DNA from: Dromaius novaehollandiae
Taxonomy: Eukaryota > Chordata > Aves > Casuariiformes > Dromaiidae
Direction: 5' to 3'
DNA: 64,000 nucleotides
Assembly: GCF_036370855.1 (NCBI RefSeq)
Contig: NC_088098.1
Coordinates: forward strand, 136,606,721 to 136,670,720
The notes below the pieces were generated by a model, which did no database searches, was not told where the DNA came from, and saw only the letters and a list, made by a program, of their open reading frames with translations. Below, piece by piece: positions 1 to 13,100 of this stretch (position 1 is its first letter; every line of letters begins with the position of its first letter). Made by a program: the position numbers and the translations under genes.

Positions 1-3000
1 GTGATAGGCTTAATGTATTCAAAGTTTATAGCTGACAGAGAATCAAAATTCTGATTGTAATGGAGCTGTTGAAAAGTAGATATTTTTTCTCTCCTCAAAA
101 ATGAAATACAATGGTGATAACAAAATTACCACAAGCTCGTTTGTATCAGACGTGTTAGAGTCCTCACACTGAATGTTTATAGGGTGATGCTGTTGGTTGT
201 TGATACAGCTGTAAGACACTTTTGCAGGTCTGATGCTTTCAAACTGTACAAGATTCTCTCATGATTTTATTATCCCTTATGCACTACCCCAAGTAAACAA
301 GATACTGTATTATAGGCAATACTTGTTATGATAAAACTTGAGAGTGGTTAGACCCTTGCTATCTCAAAATCATTAACTATTACTCTGAGCAATATTTGCT
401 ATGTTTCCTGGGTACTCCTTTAGATGAATGCCTCCCTCTGTTGTCTTCTACTTAGGCTGTAGACACCAGAGCAGAGATCATCTCTTTATTCTGTATATCT
501 GACCCCATACCATTACCCCCTAGGAACCACAATAATGTTAAAAATAGTAATAATAATCATGAAATTGCTCAAAAAGAGTTCATATGACTGCAGAGATTCC
601 ACACAAGCTTGTCATCACCAAGGGGGAAATGGTCAAATGGTCAAATGAGAAGCCTTCAGGCACCAGTTAGATCTTTGTGTTGGCTTCACAATGGCAGGAG
701 TAGACCTGTTGTCCTGACAGAAGAGAACAAGACTTTTTCACAAGAACTCTCTTGCAGTGTAGAGGTTCTCTGGCCAAACCGGCTCACAGTCTGTGCTGCA
801 AGCCACAACACAGCTGAGCAGTTAACCCATGGCCTTGAGGCACGGAATGAAATGGTTTCCTCTGTCTAGCAGCTGCCAGTGCTTTCCTCCAGCTAGTCAC
901 AGGCCATTCAGGCCTTGGTGCAATTGTGCTTCCCACTCATTTATATTTGTGTCCCTGAGAAAAGTTGACTGATGTCCTTCATACATGGCCTGGGCTTTGG
1001 ATAAGCAAAGGGAATTTTATCTCATTTCAGTTGAGTGTGATTGATATCGCCTAACCACAGCTAAGCCAGAGACCTGTAGACTCCTCTTGCAAAGTCAATG
1101 GAGAGAAAGAAAAAGTTTGGGGACACAGTTCTTCAACAGACTTTGCAGCAAGAGGAATATGCACCCAATGGACCTATTTTTCTGCATTAACTATAATGAG
1201 AGTCTCGGATAACTAGTTCATATATTCACTCAGGTGAATGATACCCATAGGATCAGATTTTTTTATGACAATAGTGTTGCAGAGAGACTTAGGCACTTTG
1301 TATCTCTGCAATTTGAGCCCATAACAATGACCAGCTCATACACTGTCCCAAAAGCATTGGAGGAATGCATCAGAGAAGAAAAGGAGGCGTTATTTTCAGG
1401 TGTAGCACACACAGCAGCAAAGTTCCATAATATTTTGATGTCATGAATCATATACCTAGTATTTAAACTGGATGGGGTCTAATTCGGAGAATAGCCTTCA
1501 GGCAGCAGTGGAATGGGGAGTGTATTAGTTCTTCATAAAAAAAACTTATGGTTGTGTCATCTGTCTCCTACATGATTTCTCTTGAACTGAATGTAGCTGC
1601 TACTGCAGCATCAAGCACATGATACTCACATTAAAGCTTCAATATGTTATGTGCTGCCAGTACTGCCTGCCGATGTCCAAGTGCCTCCAGTGTGTGATGA
1701 ACCCTCCCCCACTAAATTGGTTAATTTTGAAAGATAACTCAAACCTATTTTGCCATTTTTGTGAATCAACGGCATTCAGAGAACCATCGCTCTGTGTTAT
1801 ACAGCTACAATCTGGCAAGATAAAGCTGTTGCTCTTTTTATTGCTGGATCAGAAAACGGTGCAAGGTTATTGAGAGGTTTCTTAATCACTTGTCTTGGCC
1901 CTAGACATAGTGATAATGTTGAAACTTTCCATTGGTATTTATGCAGTGCTTATCACAATAGTACCTCTGACCCTGACTCAGGAAAGCATTCCTTTTCAGG
2001 AGAGCGCTTGCCAAGACCATCTGTGACACACCAGAAAGAGTGGAACCTACAAAACTTTTATTACATACTTGGGTTCTGCTGACTCACTCAGACATTGGTT
2101 TGAAAAAGATAGGATACTTTTTCTTAGGCAAGAAACCTAGGAGCTTGTCAAGCATCAGGAAAGGTACAAATTGCTGAGCTGCAACATCTGATTGGAGGTC
2201 ATCAATACTAATTCTCGAGAAGTGGCTCAGCTTGAACAATGCAGACTATGCATGAGAGTGTGCAGCTCTATGACATGATGCATAAGCCAAATCTTTGACT
2301 AGCATAAATCAATGGGGTAATGAACTCAGTGTCTGATTTAAACCAGCTTCCAAGGTGGGAAAGGCCACTGAATGTACCACTGATTTTTCTCTTGTTTCTT
2401 TCCAATGCTAACTACTTGTAGGGTTTTTCTGGCATTTGAGATCGCTAGGAAGAAGATAGATAGTCCTGTACGGTTTCTTTTGGAAGGATAAAAGTTATAA
2501 TTATCCAAAAATCACAACGCTAACCCATGTTATCATTTCCTGATGTCAGTGATGTTGCTCATAGCCCAAGTGCAGGGAAATAGATTATCCTCTTTGAGTT
2601 GAAGAATGGTTTTGGAAAATATGGAAGGTCAGTGTTGCGAAAAACATACAGCTCCATTTAAATACTAATCTGATTTTTATGTCCTGGTATGGGATTATTT
2701 CTTATATTTTAAAAAATAATATTAAAAAAGCAGTAAGCTCAAGAGGTAAGGATGAACTACTTAAACCTATTACTTCTGCTTTGCTTTGATATTGGTATTG
2801 ACAGGTTCTTAGGAAACCTTTATTGCAGGCAATAGCATATATATTTAGTCCACTGCAGGGTGTACATTTGTGGGCATTTAAAGTTTGTGACAGTTGGAGC
2901 TTTCCAATGACATGGCTCCAAAGGTGATTTGTGTATTTTGGGATCATGTGAAGGAAGTTGTCTTGCCCTTTGCCAGTGTCTCCTTCTCTGTTTTGTCTCT

Positions 3001-6000
3001 TTCCCAAGCCTTAATGTAGATTTTAAGCTTTTGGAGGCCAGGTTCATCATTTTGCTATCTACCTGTGTGAACGCCAAATGCAGTGAGATCCTGTTTCCCA
3101 GCTAGACTGCAACCATCACAGCCTACAACTAGTGGTGACAGCTCATTCCAGCTAACTCCTAAAATATGGGCAGACCTAAGGGAAGGCTAGTGAGGGCATG
3201 TTGAGGAAATAAATGACATGTTCTTCCACACGAGGAGGTTGAACAACTCAATGTGAATTAAGTCTGATTAGACTCCCATTTGGCTCATCTCTTAAAACTG
3301 AATATGGAAGAAGGAGTAAACATAAATGATATAAAAACACAGTGGGATCCATGCACTAAAAGACAACAAGAGCAGAATGGAGGATGTTGCAGGTGGACTG
3401 AAACTGAGGAAGGCAGAGAAGGGGCATGTGACACTGTGACAGGGAAGAGAATCTGGAAGGAAGGAGTGTAGTTATCAGAGAAAGCCTAGAAAGGCAGGTA
3501 GGCGTATCTGAAAAGTGGGAAATATAACGTGCAGATGGCTGCAGTCAGAAAGCAGCTCTGTTCCTCTTGCTTGTTCTGGGGAGCTGGATCTCCCAAAGAT
3601 GTGAGTAGAGCATTGACCTCTTTGCATGCTTCCCCCTGCTCTGCAGCTGAGTAGGGAGCTCCTCTCCTGTTTGAATACTGGTTTTAACTGCTGTCCACTT
3701 CATAACACTGTGGGGGGTAATAACGTCCTTGATCATCACCCAAGGGGTAGGTTTGAGGTGCTATCAATCCTAACACCTTCGTACAATTTCACATTTTGAA
3801 ACATCTTTTTGTCTTTCTGTGCAAGTCTGCACTCTTTTAAGGGGAGCTTTCCTGTCAGCCTTAAACAGAGCTTGAATTTAGACTAGCACATAAAAGAAAT
3901 GCATGGTACTAGCAGCTACACGGTACTTCATATATGGTATTATCTGAGACCATTAGTGTGTTTTCACTTCATACTGTCCTTCCCAAAACAGGCTGACTAG
4001 AAGTGTATGCTTCAGAAAGATTTTCTGACCACCTGCTACTGAGTGCTGCAGTGCCATAACAACAGAGTGCTTGACTGAAGAAGTTTAGTCTCTGCTATCA
4101 GAGGCCTTAGTGCTACACCCTACTGGGGGAATTATTGTGTCTTCCACATTTTCCCTTTTATAAGGTTTTATTTTTTGATTGCTTTTAACTTGTGGATAAC
4201 AACCTGTACAGTCAAAGTGTATAAAGATGGGGAACATCCTTCTAGACGCTAAACACTCTGTCAACGCCCTAGCAAGTGTTTAAACACACTTTTTATATGA
4301 AAGTATCTGAATAGGCCCAGTGAAGCCAAAATAGATGCGTAAGGCAATATTCACAGTTTGCATTTTGGCACTTAAGTAGATTGGAACAAAACTATGTGCT
4401 TCTCTTCAGACATTTTATACTCCAGATAGCTGCAGCAGGTTTGCTGCAGTTTGACCAAAGATTGACAATACAGACAGACACCTCATGAAAGCTGGCAAGC
4501 TGTGGCTTGCTGGGCAGCCAGCAGAAAGACTTCGGATGTGATTTCATCTAAGGTAGGTCAAATGAATCACACACTAAAAGTGTCTATATTTCTCTGTCTT
4601 GGCTCTAGAGGGAGCTGAGGGTAACTAGCTCACAAGATAGATATCTACATTATAAAAATTTACAATTATGTGGGATTCATCCCTTTTTTGAAATCTATGA
4701 GTACTCTCTGTTCAGCATCCTGCCTAGTGTCAACAGTACTCAGGGGGAGAGAGTGCTCTTTATCTCAAAGCTCTTGTCTTTGTGGGAGAGTGTGTCTGGA
4801 AATTCTGTCTCAGATAGGGATTCCTGGGAAGAAGCTATAAAATCAGCTGTAAAATCTGTTTCATCCAAAGAGAAATCAAATATATAAAAAAGAAACCCTA
4901 CTAGTATGGGATTGTGCAGGTAGGCAGCTGGCTATCCTATCAAACCAAAGAGCTTGAATAGGTGTTAGGAAACATGGAGAGAAGGTAAAGAGAGAACAGA
5001 CAATAGGTTTACTTCAGGATTAAATAGCCTAGGCAACACTGAGCAGAATTAGTATCTACAGGGAAGTGATAACTCAGTTCTAAGGGCTCTATGTGAGATT
5101 TGGATAATCATGGTTCGGTTAATGAGAAACAATTTCTGATGACTGTAAAGGGAACACTGCTAATGAGCACTGCTCATTCTATTTCCTTTGACTATACTTC
5201 TCTAGTTTCCAGTAAATGAAAAACAGTACAAAAAGAGAAGGAACAATCTACATATATAGGCAGGTTTTGTCAATACAACTATAATGCATCAATATCAGAG
5301 GTACATTTTTTTAAGTTTGTAGAAGTCTTGCAGTTCAGTTGGTGCTAATTATTCACATTCTTTCTGGCCTTTTTGTTCGTAAGTATTGAGATGGGCTTTC
5401 CAGTTTTCACTACATATGAAATATATGAGAAATCACTCTCAAGTGAAGAGTGACCACCTCTATCATGGAAGCATCATGGCAGCATGCTAGATTTAATGTT
5501 CTGTAAGAGCTTAAAAGAAGAACAAATAACTTATTCTGAGCTAACTGCATAGGGAATTTTAGGTCAGTGAAAGGTAATTACCCCGAAATGAACTTGGCCA
5601 GAATGTACAAGCTGACATTTGTGTCATTGCAAAATAAATGCCACAGATGTTTTAATAATGAGTAACAGATGTGGTCAATGCCTGGGTTTTATATCTCATC
5701 TAAAAGACTTCCTCTAATTGGTGATCATTCCCCCAACCCCTTCCCCAACATTTTACAGAGTATTAGCTTGCTACTAGTTCAGACTGCAGACTACTACCTA
5801 CTGAATCACCAACTTCCTATCTTGCAGCTTTGCCTTTAAGAACTGGCATTTTATTTATGAGAGCTGGCAGTGCAGCCCTTTATTTGCAAGGCAAAAAGTA
5901 CAGTCAGCTGCACTACCAAAGAGTACATCTGAGAGCACCAGCCCAGCGCAATATACCCATTCACAAAGATAACCTTTTACTTGGGTTGGAAGTAATAGTT

Positions 6001-6958
6001 TCCACCAGATCTGGTGAGTCAGTGGAAATAAATACTCAGTGCCTTGATAAATGCACAAACTCAGATGTTGGAAAGCAGCAGCTGAGGAAATAAGTATTAC
6101 TGTGTGGTGCCCTACAATGCTAAGTTTCTGTTAAATGGGTATTTTTAAAATGGATAAATGACTTCAAATTCATGGGGTAGGTCTTTGCAGGGAGCATCCT
6201 ACCTTGGGAGTGCAGACCGGTCACTTTTATCATGGAGACATTCAGGGGACATCTGTCCCTTAGGAGAATGCAATGACTGCACTGACACCGCTGTACAGCA
6301 ACAGAGCTCAGGCAGGGCTTGAGGCCATTTTACCTGACATAGGGGTGGCCCAAATGGTAGTTGGGATGGGAAGTCATAGATATAGCCTGCACTTTACAGC
6401 ACGTTGAAGATTGTGTTTACCTGCCGTGTGGATGGACCCTCATACTTGGGGCAGCTTCCAGCTATATCACTTGCCCTTTCAATGATGTCACATGATTGGC
6501 ATCAGAGTTTTTCTGGGAAGGCCCTAAGGTAGCCTGCTGCAAAGGCACATGGGTTGTACTTGCCAGCTGAACTCATTCAGGTTGTCTGCAGCAGTGACCT
6601 GGGATTCATGCCGATGTGACTGGCCAGGTCAGGCACAACGGAGTTGTGGGCAGTGTCTGCCAGGTTCCCCAAGGAGCAGGGATACAAGGACTGCAGCCTG
6701 CATTTTTCAGTCAGCTTTGATGACCTGTGATGGATGAGAAGTGACTATCTCCCCTTCCCAATTCATGAGGGCACAAATCCCGCAGACTGGTCTGACTCTA
6801 GGCACTGTCAAAAATGGGAACATCCCTGTGTGTTCCTGTTTTCCCAGATTTTTTCTGTTGTCCTCAGTAATATTCTGCCTTTTGTACATGTGCTCTGTGT
6901 GCTGCATTATGGACAGGCTGCAAAGTACTGCCTTTCTGACGTGGCCCTTTCCTTCCAG
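1..6958. other. VEGFD intron 1 and/or 5' flank; no coding exon recognised
   Basis: This is AT-rich non-coding sequence before the first recognisable VEGFD exon. By homology VEGFD should have an upstream exon of about 31 codons encoding the signal peptide and start of the propeptide. I looked for an ATG-led hydrophobic segment followed by an EH-x-PVKR-like end and a GT donor, and found none. That exon may be outside the window or too diverged to see by eye. All open frames here are short and unlike known proteins. One 36-codon frame (1916-2026) begins with a signal-peptide-like stretch but has no donor and no VEGFD similarity. Confidence 0.6.
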
Positions 6959-7169
6959 AGGACATCTCTGTCAGCATTAGAGCGGTCAGAACAGCAGATC
7001 AGGAGAGCATCCAGCCTGGAGGAGCTGCTTCGAATCACTCATTCTGAGGACTGGAAGCTGTGGAAATGCAGGCTAAAGCTCAAAAACCTGGCCAATTTAG
7101 ACTCCCGCTCTGCGTCACATCGCTCCACCAGATTTGCTGCTGCTTTCTATGATATTGATACACTAAAAG
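6959..7169 (+). CDS. VEGFD: VEGFD coding exon 2 (propeptide)
   Basis: The acceptor is ttccag before 6959; an alternative AG two bases downstream would start the exon at 6961. The donor is AAAG|gtaggt. The exon encodes the N-terminal propeptide with ERSEQQIR, LEELLRITHSEDWKLW and SASHRSTRFAAAFYDIDTLK, and ends with one base of a split Val codon. The frame stays open upstream of the acceptor to an ATG at 6734, which is probably chance intronic reading. Confidence 0.93.
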
Positions 7170-10100
7170 GTAGGTGCAGGTCTGCAGCTGAGTCTGGTGT
7201 CCTGCTGCTTATTCAGTGAAGAGTTAAATACCAGAGGATTCCTAGAATACATCAGTAACAACAAGGCACTCGTGGAAAATGACATTGTATGAAAGAATGT
7301 TAGGCAACAGCCTAAGTATGTCTCCCTGCTTTATGGCCAAATCAGGCTTATTGTTCTCTGTATACTATCCAAAGGAAAGATGTATTAAGTATGGATTTGT
7401 CAGTCCCCAAAAAAAGAGGGAAGTAAACAAGCAAAAATAGGTTGGAATGACTGCCTGAGGGGCCTGCCAGCAGCGTTATGCTAAATCTTGGAATTTGCCT
7501 GCAGGCAGAAGCAAATGAGCTTTACAGCAGGCATAGAAATTCCTTTTTTTTTTATTAGGCTTGCTCTGATATAAGGCACTATATGCATCAGCAGCGATGC
7601 CTGGGTGGGAATTGCTGAGGAAAAAAGTACTGTCCTAATCTTGATCTATTTGATAAAATCTCTACGGAGAGAAGACATAGATCTTGAAACTACCGGCCAA
7701 CACCTGAATGCAGGGAATCACAATCTGTCCTCCCACTTGGAGCAAAAAATACTATTCCCTGTAGGTGACATATTCAAGACCCCATATGTATTCATTGATG
7801 TAAAATAAAGGATCAGATAGTAAATATCCTGCAGCAAAACCAAACTGCAGATTTAACATAGTGTAGACTGAGCTATTCGTTTTGTTCAGTCTTGACCCTG
7901 AAGTGATGTAATTATATCACTTTCCTTTTGGGAAATCAGATATTGCTGATCCGGTTCCACTACCATTTTTACAATAACCACAGCCAGATTTGCACACTGT
8001 TACTGTCACTTTCATATCTTTTACTTCTACATTTCAGCTAAATTATGACTGAGCAGAGCCCTTAATTTGCTTCTCTGAGCCAGAACACAGAAATGCAGAC
8101 CTGAATGCCTGTTTAAAAAGTGTTTTTGTATGATAGACATGGCTTTAAACCTCTCATAGAAGTTTTTTCACAGAAAAAACAACCCAATAGACACTGCAGA
8201 GGACAATTAAGAGACCTTTAAATAATGGTATGCATTTTGTCTGCACACATTTACAAGTCTATACAGAAATATTAGCAGCCCATAGAGCTGTTACTGTACT
8301 GAAGTACTACTCAGTGTCAAATGCTGGATTTTTCTATTCACTGTTGCCAGTTAGTGAGCATCAGCATTTCTGTAAAATTATATTCTTTTTGTCAACACAG
8401 TGAGACAACTGAGGATTTTGGCAAGTGGTACTGAGGCAGTGTATATTGCAATGGGCTTTTCTCAATGGCAGAATAATGCAATCGTTCAGGTAATAAGGTC
8501 AGATGACGCTATAACCTTACAGCTATGTCCTTATCACCATTAAGTCTGTAACAGCTATTAGGTTTCATCCTACTTCCCCTTTAAATGTTCAGCTCTAGAC
8601 TCAGAGATGTCAGCTTTGTCATCCACTGAAATTTAAGTTAAAAAGTTAAGTTAAAGTTTAAGTTAAAAAAAGATCATCTTCTCCATGCCTCCATCCAAAG
8701 CGGAATCCCAGGACAGAAACTATTTTTGTTCTAATGTCTTAATATGTTCAAGGTACTAAAGCCCCTATTAAAAAAAACAAGCCTATAAACATGAATTTCT
8801 TTCCCACACCCTTTCCAGTCAGGAAACACTGACCTTTTTGCCAGGGGCATCTGTTTTGTTTTAACACAGTGTTATGATGAGAAGGCTTAGGGGGGTCAGG
8901 GCTACTGAATGTTTCATTGCCAGACAATCTTCCACAGCACCCATACACCAGCAGGGCAAATTCAGGATTTTGTTTCTCCTTTTCAGAGCTTTAGCAGTGA
9001 ATTCACAAAAAGCTCGCATCACCCCAGAGCAGCTCAGCTTACCTAGAGCAGCAGAACTTTCAAACTTGAGCATGTATCGGAGCCAAATTTCTCAGCAAAT
9101 GGCCTGTGCTTGCTCATGAAAAAGATCAGAGCAACCATGACGCTTCAGAACAAAATGTGAAACCCACTTCTTTCACTGGCCCTACTTATAACAGCCCCAC
9201 CTTTAAAAAAGGGATTAATAAAGGGAGGATATGTACAGTGGAAAAGGTCATTACTGCTGACACTCACTGAAATGACATCTGAAGTGATTACATGCACATA
9301 CCTTAATAAGTTTGGCGAACGGTTTATTTTCTATTTTAAGGCCGGGGAATAGATTGCTGTTTGATAGACTCACATAACTCCAGAAATTTCTGTTGATTTT
9401 AGTGATCCTTCTCCTAATTTATGCTGCAGGACATACATAAAGTCAGAATCTAGCCCCCAAACTCTTATTTCCTGTATCTTTTGCATGACTGACAAATGGA
9501 GTGAATCAACCCTGGTCAACCCCCAAAAAACAACTGGTTTGAATATAGACAAATAAAGAATACAGACAAATAAAGAATGAATTTAAAAAATAAAAGGAAA
9601 GTCAGGTAGGAAACGGAGAAATAAATGCTTATCGGAAGACAAGGTAGAGCATTTAAATTAAAAGCCTTCCACAGAAAGTAATTTTTTCAGAAGTTCCCTA
9701 TAACCAGGTGTACTGCTTGCACAACAGTAGGGAGGTGGACTGCTTAGGAAGAGAAAGCAACTTTCCTAATAGTATAGAAGCTGGTATTGATCTTTCATAA
9801 GCTTGCTGGAGGGGGGCAGACAGGAAAAATGTTTTTTCATAATTTTAGGAGGGATTTAAAGGATAAGCATTGATGACTCTTGAGTAATTCCATAACATGA
9901 ATGAGTCAAGCAAAAGCCAAAATAAGCAGGGCCACCTCTAACAAGACTTGAGATAATACTATGTAAATGTTACTGTTTTCTGTCTCTGGTTCAGTCAGTC
10001 AATGCATTATTCCTTCTCACAGTCAGAATTTGACAGATCAGTCTAAAATAAATTGCTAGTCTGCAACAATTCAGTATTTGAAAGATGTCATATTGTTTTG

Positions 10101-13100
10101 AAAAAATAAATCATCCTTGAGTTCATATTCCTGTTATTCAAACTTGAAACCCCTGAGGGTACTTAGGTGTGAGAGTGTTTGTCTTGGATTTCATTAGACA
10201 TTTTGGAAACATTGTTCCCTGGCTGACATCCAGTAGGAGTATTAATACCCTCTGACCAGAATCTGTTAATCATTAATGTGCTTTTCCAGTCAGGCTCTGG
10301 CTTTGATAAACAGTGGGGTAAATGTGAAGAGAGCATAGAATGACAATAAGGAGATCTACCCTGGAGAAAATGAGAACAGGGTTTGGGTCAGCTTTTTCAT
10401 ATATGGGGACTGTGGAGCTGATCCTCGGCTAGTAGAAATCAATGTAGTTCTACTTAACCCACTGACATTAACTGAGATTTTAGTCATCCGTGTTGTGAAA
10501 ACTACAGGCACATAAATGTAACAACTCTTTGCCAGTGCAGCTGGTGTAAGTCACTGGGATAATATTGTCCTCCCCCTCTCTCTGGTCCTTAAACTGATCC
10601 AAGTATCAGCGAATAGTGCAAATGGTCTGCCAGCAATTCATTTTTATTTATATAACGTTTTTGCCTCACTAATCAGAGGTTTACTTTGCTGTCATTGCTT
10701 ATAAAAATGGTGTTTTCTCCAGTCATAGATGAGGAGTGGCAGAAGACTCAATGTGTGCCACGGGAAACCTGTGTGGAAGTTGCCAAAGAGCTGGGTACAA
10801 CAACCAACAAATTCTTCAAGCCTCCCTGTGTGAATATATTCAGATGTGGAGGCTGCTGCAATGAGGAGAGTCTGAGTTGCATGAATACAAGTACAACTTA
10901 TGTGTCAAAAACGGTAAATGAACATATTTATCTGCCTTCTTTTACTTTGGCTCTTAGAGAAGGGAGGGGAAAGAGGATGTTTGGTTTCTGAAATCCTGTT
11001 ATGTCAGATCTGTCTGCACTGTCATAACAAACAGGAGAATTAATTTTTTATCCATGTGGAGTGAATGCAGGTGTGTGCAATAGCATTTTACATTCGTGAT
11101 GCGTAGTTAAAAATGGCCATATATGCGTAGAGGTGGAAAATAAGGCCCTGAGAAAGTCACTGCAGGCCCCTGTGATGTTGAGGAGCCTAAGGAACCAAGC
11201 AGTCTAACTTCAGTGCACCAAAATTATTTAAAGTGATCTCTGAGTAGCCCTGTGGAAGCCCTGGATCCTTGATCAGTTATGTGTGGGAGCTTTTGCAGTA
11301 ACCTACAGCCCCTCTATGCCCTCAACTCACCTTCTTTCCCCTGGAAACCAAGGCTTGGGGTACGTGTTAGCATGCCAACATGTCTTGGCCTAGTGTTGCA
11401 TCCAGACTCAGGGGATGAGAAATATACCTAAGTTACACTGTTTAGACATCTAAATAAAGGTGTGGCAGTGTCTAACTGCAGTTGCCATGAATATCCTTCA
11501 GTGAATATCTCATATCAGAAAAAAAACTGTTCTCGGTAGTATGGGAGTAATTCCATTGATTTTAGAGGAGTAAATCTGGATCAATGTGGTTGTATCCAGG
11601 AATGGAATGTAGCCAGGGGACTTTTGAGGGAATGGTTATTTTGAAGGAAACTAAAGGAATGTTATAGTCTGCAAAACTGTAGTTTTTCAACTTATGAACT
11701 GCTGTTCCAAAAATACATAAATAAATACCTTTTAGCCTTATCTAGCACCCTGAGCTGATCAGATGTCTCTCTGATATAGCTAACAGCTCATAAGAGATCT
11801 CTCCTTCTGGTGTGTAATGGAACCAATTAATGAACATTGACGCAAGAAGCATGGGCACTGGTTTATTTTACTTAAACTGTATTCCAGTACAACTGTCTTA
11901 AACATGATAGAACTACATTCCAACAAACCTGAAACAATACAGAGGTGAATCAGGCCTGCTCCCCTTAGAATGTTTCCCGATAAAGGCTTCAATTTTCATT
12001 TTAGAATAACTGCCCGTGATTTTTGTTTTGGTTTAAGAAAACTCTTTTTGATAACTAGAATTTAATATGTTACTCCAAATACAGAAGGTTTTATCAACTG
12101 TAAGGAAGGAGGCACAAGATGAAGATTAATCCAGGAAGACCAGTCTCCTGTTCTCCTTTTGTAGACTGTGGATATAGATGGTTTTATCCATAGGGCTGAT
12201 TCAAAGAACTAAAGTTGGATTTCTGCTCAGTCACTCACTGGAGCAAGATATCTCTGTATGTAGACACTAGAGGGAGTCAACAGTGAGAAGCTGTCTGAAT
12301 ACTCTGTTTATGCTCATTTCCTGGCACTGTTCATTAAATCCCAGGTATTTGTTGCCTGTTGCACCTGAGTAGAAATTAGCCACTGGTTTAAGCCTTTCTT
12401 TTCCAAAGTCACTTATGATTTGGGGCATTCATATCCTGAGACATTCAAATTGTGAGCATCTGGCCTCTCCTGCTGAAAATGACTCCATTTGTAGGCTCAC
12501 AAAGCTGCACATCAAAAATTACTGGCCTGCTTTTTTGGCACTGACAGCAATGTTAAAAATGCAGATCTCAAACTCCTGGCCTCACTTGACAGAATTTTTG
12601 CCAAATTCTCTCTTAATCCTTTAGTGTGGAGGATTCCCATGTGCCAATGCTCTCAGAAGGTCCCAGATCCTAATGACAATACATTAAAGAAGAATTAGCT
12701 TCTGGTATAGGTTCGTTTTTCCCTGCAGAAACCCAACTGAAGTGGGCTATGCTGTCCTCTGCATGTTCCTGTTTCTTCCCTCTCTGGGAAGGTTGTGGGG
12801 TCTATGGTAGATCCCTAAAGGTGTGTGGTGTGACTGTACCCCAGGACAGTTAAATAACTATCTCTGTAAATTCAACTCCAAAATTCAACTGATGATACAA
12901 TTGAGAACAAAGTTCCCAGCACCTATATCTTCTTCAGTTTGCCCTAGCAACCCAGAAGAGGCTTTTGAATGTGTTTGCAAAGCATTTTGGATTATCTTGG
13001 GTATTTAGGAGCTGGTAATACTTACAGCACTGGGACCATCATTTTGGCAAGTTCAGACCTTGGTGGGCATTGCTTATTCTTCTCTTCAAGAACCTCAGTG

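Noticed and set aside
2541-2600. Frame MSVMLLIAQVQGN as a possible VEGFD signal-peptide exon
   Set aside because: It superficially recalls the human signal peptide end but lacks a donor at the right place and the expected propeptide start.
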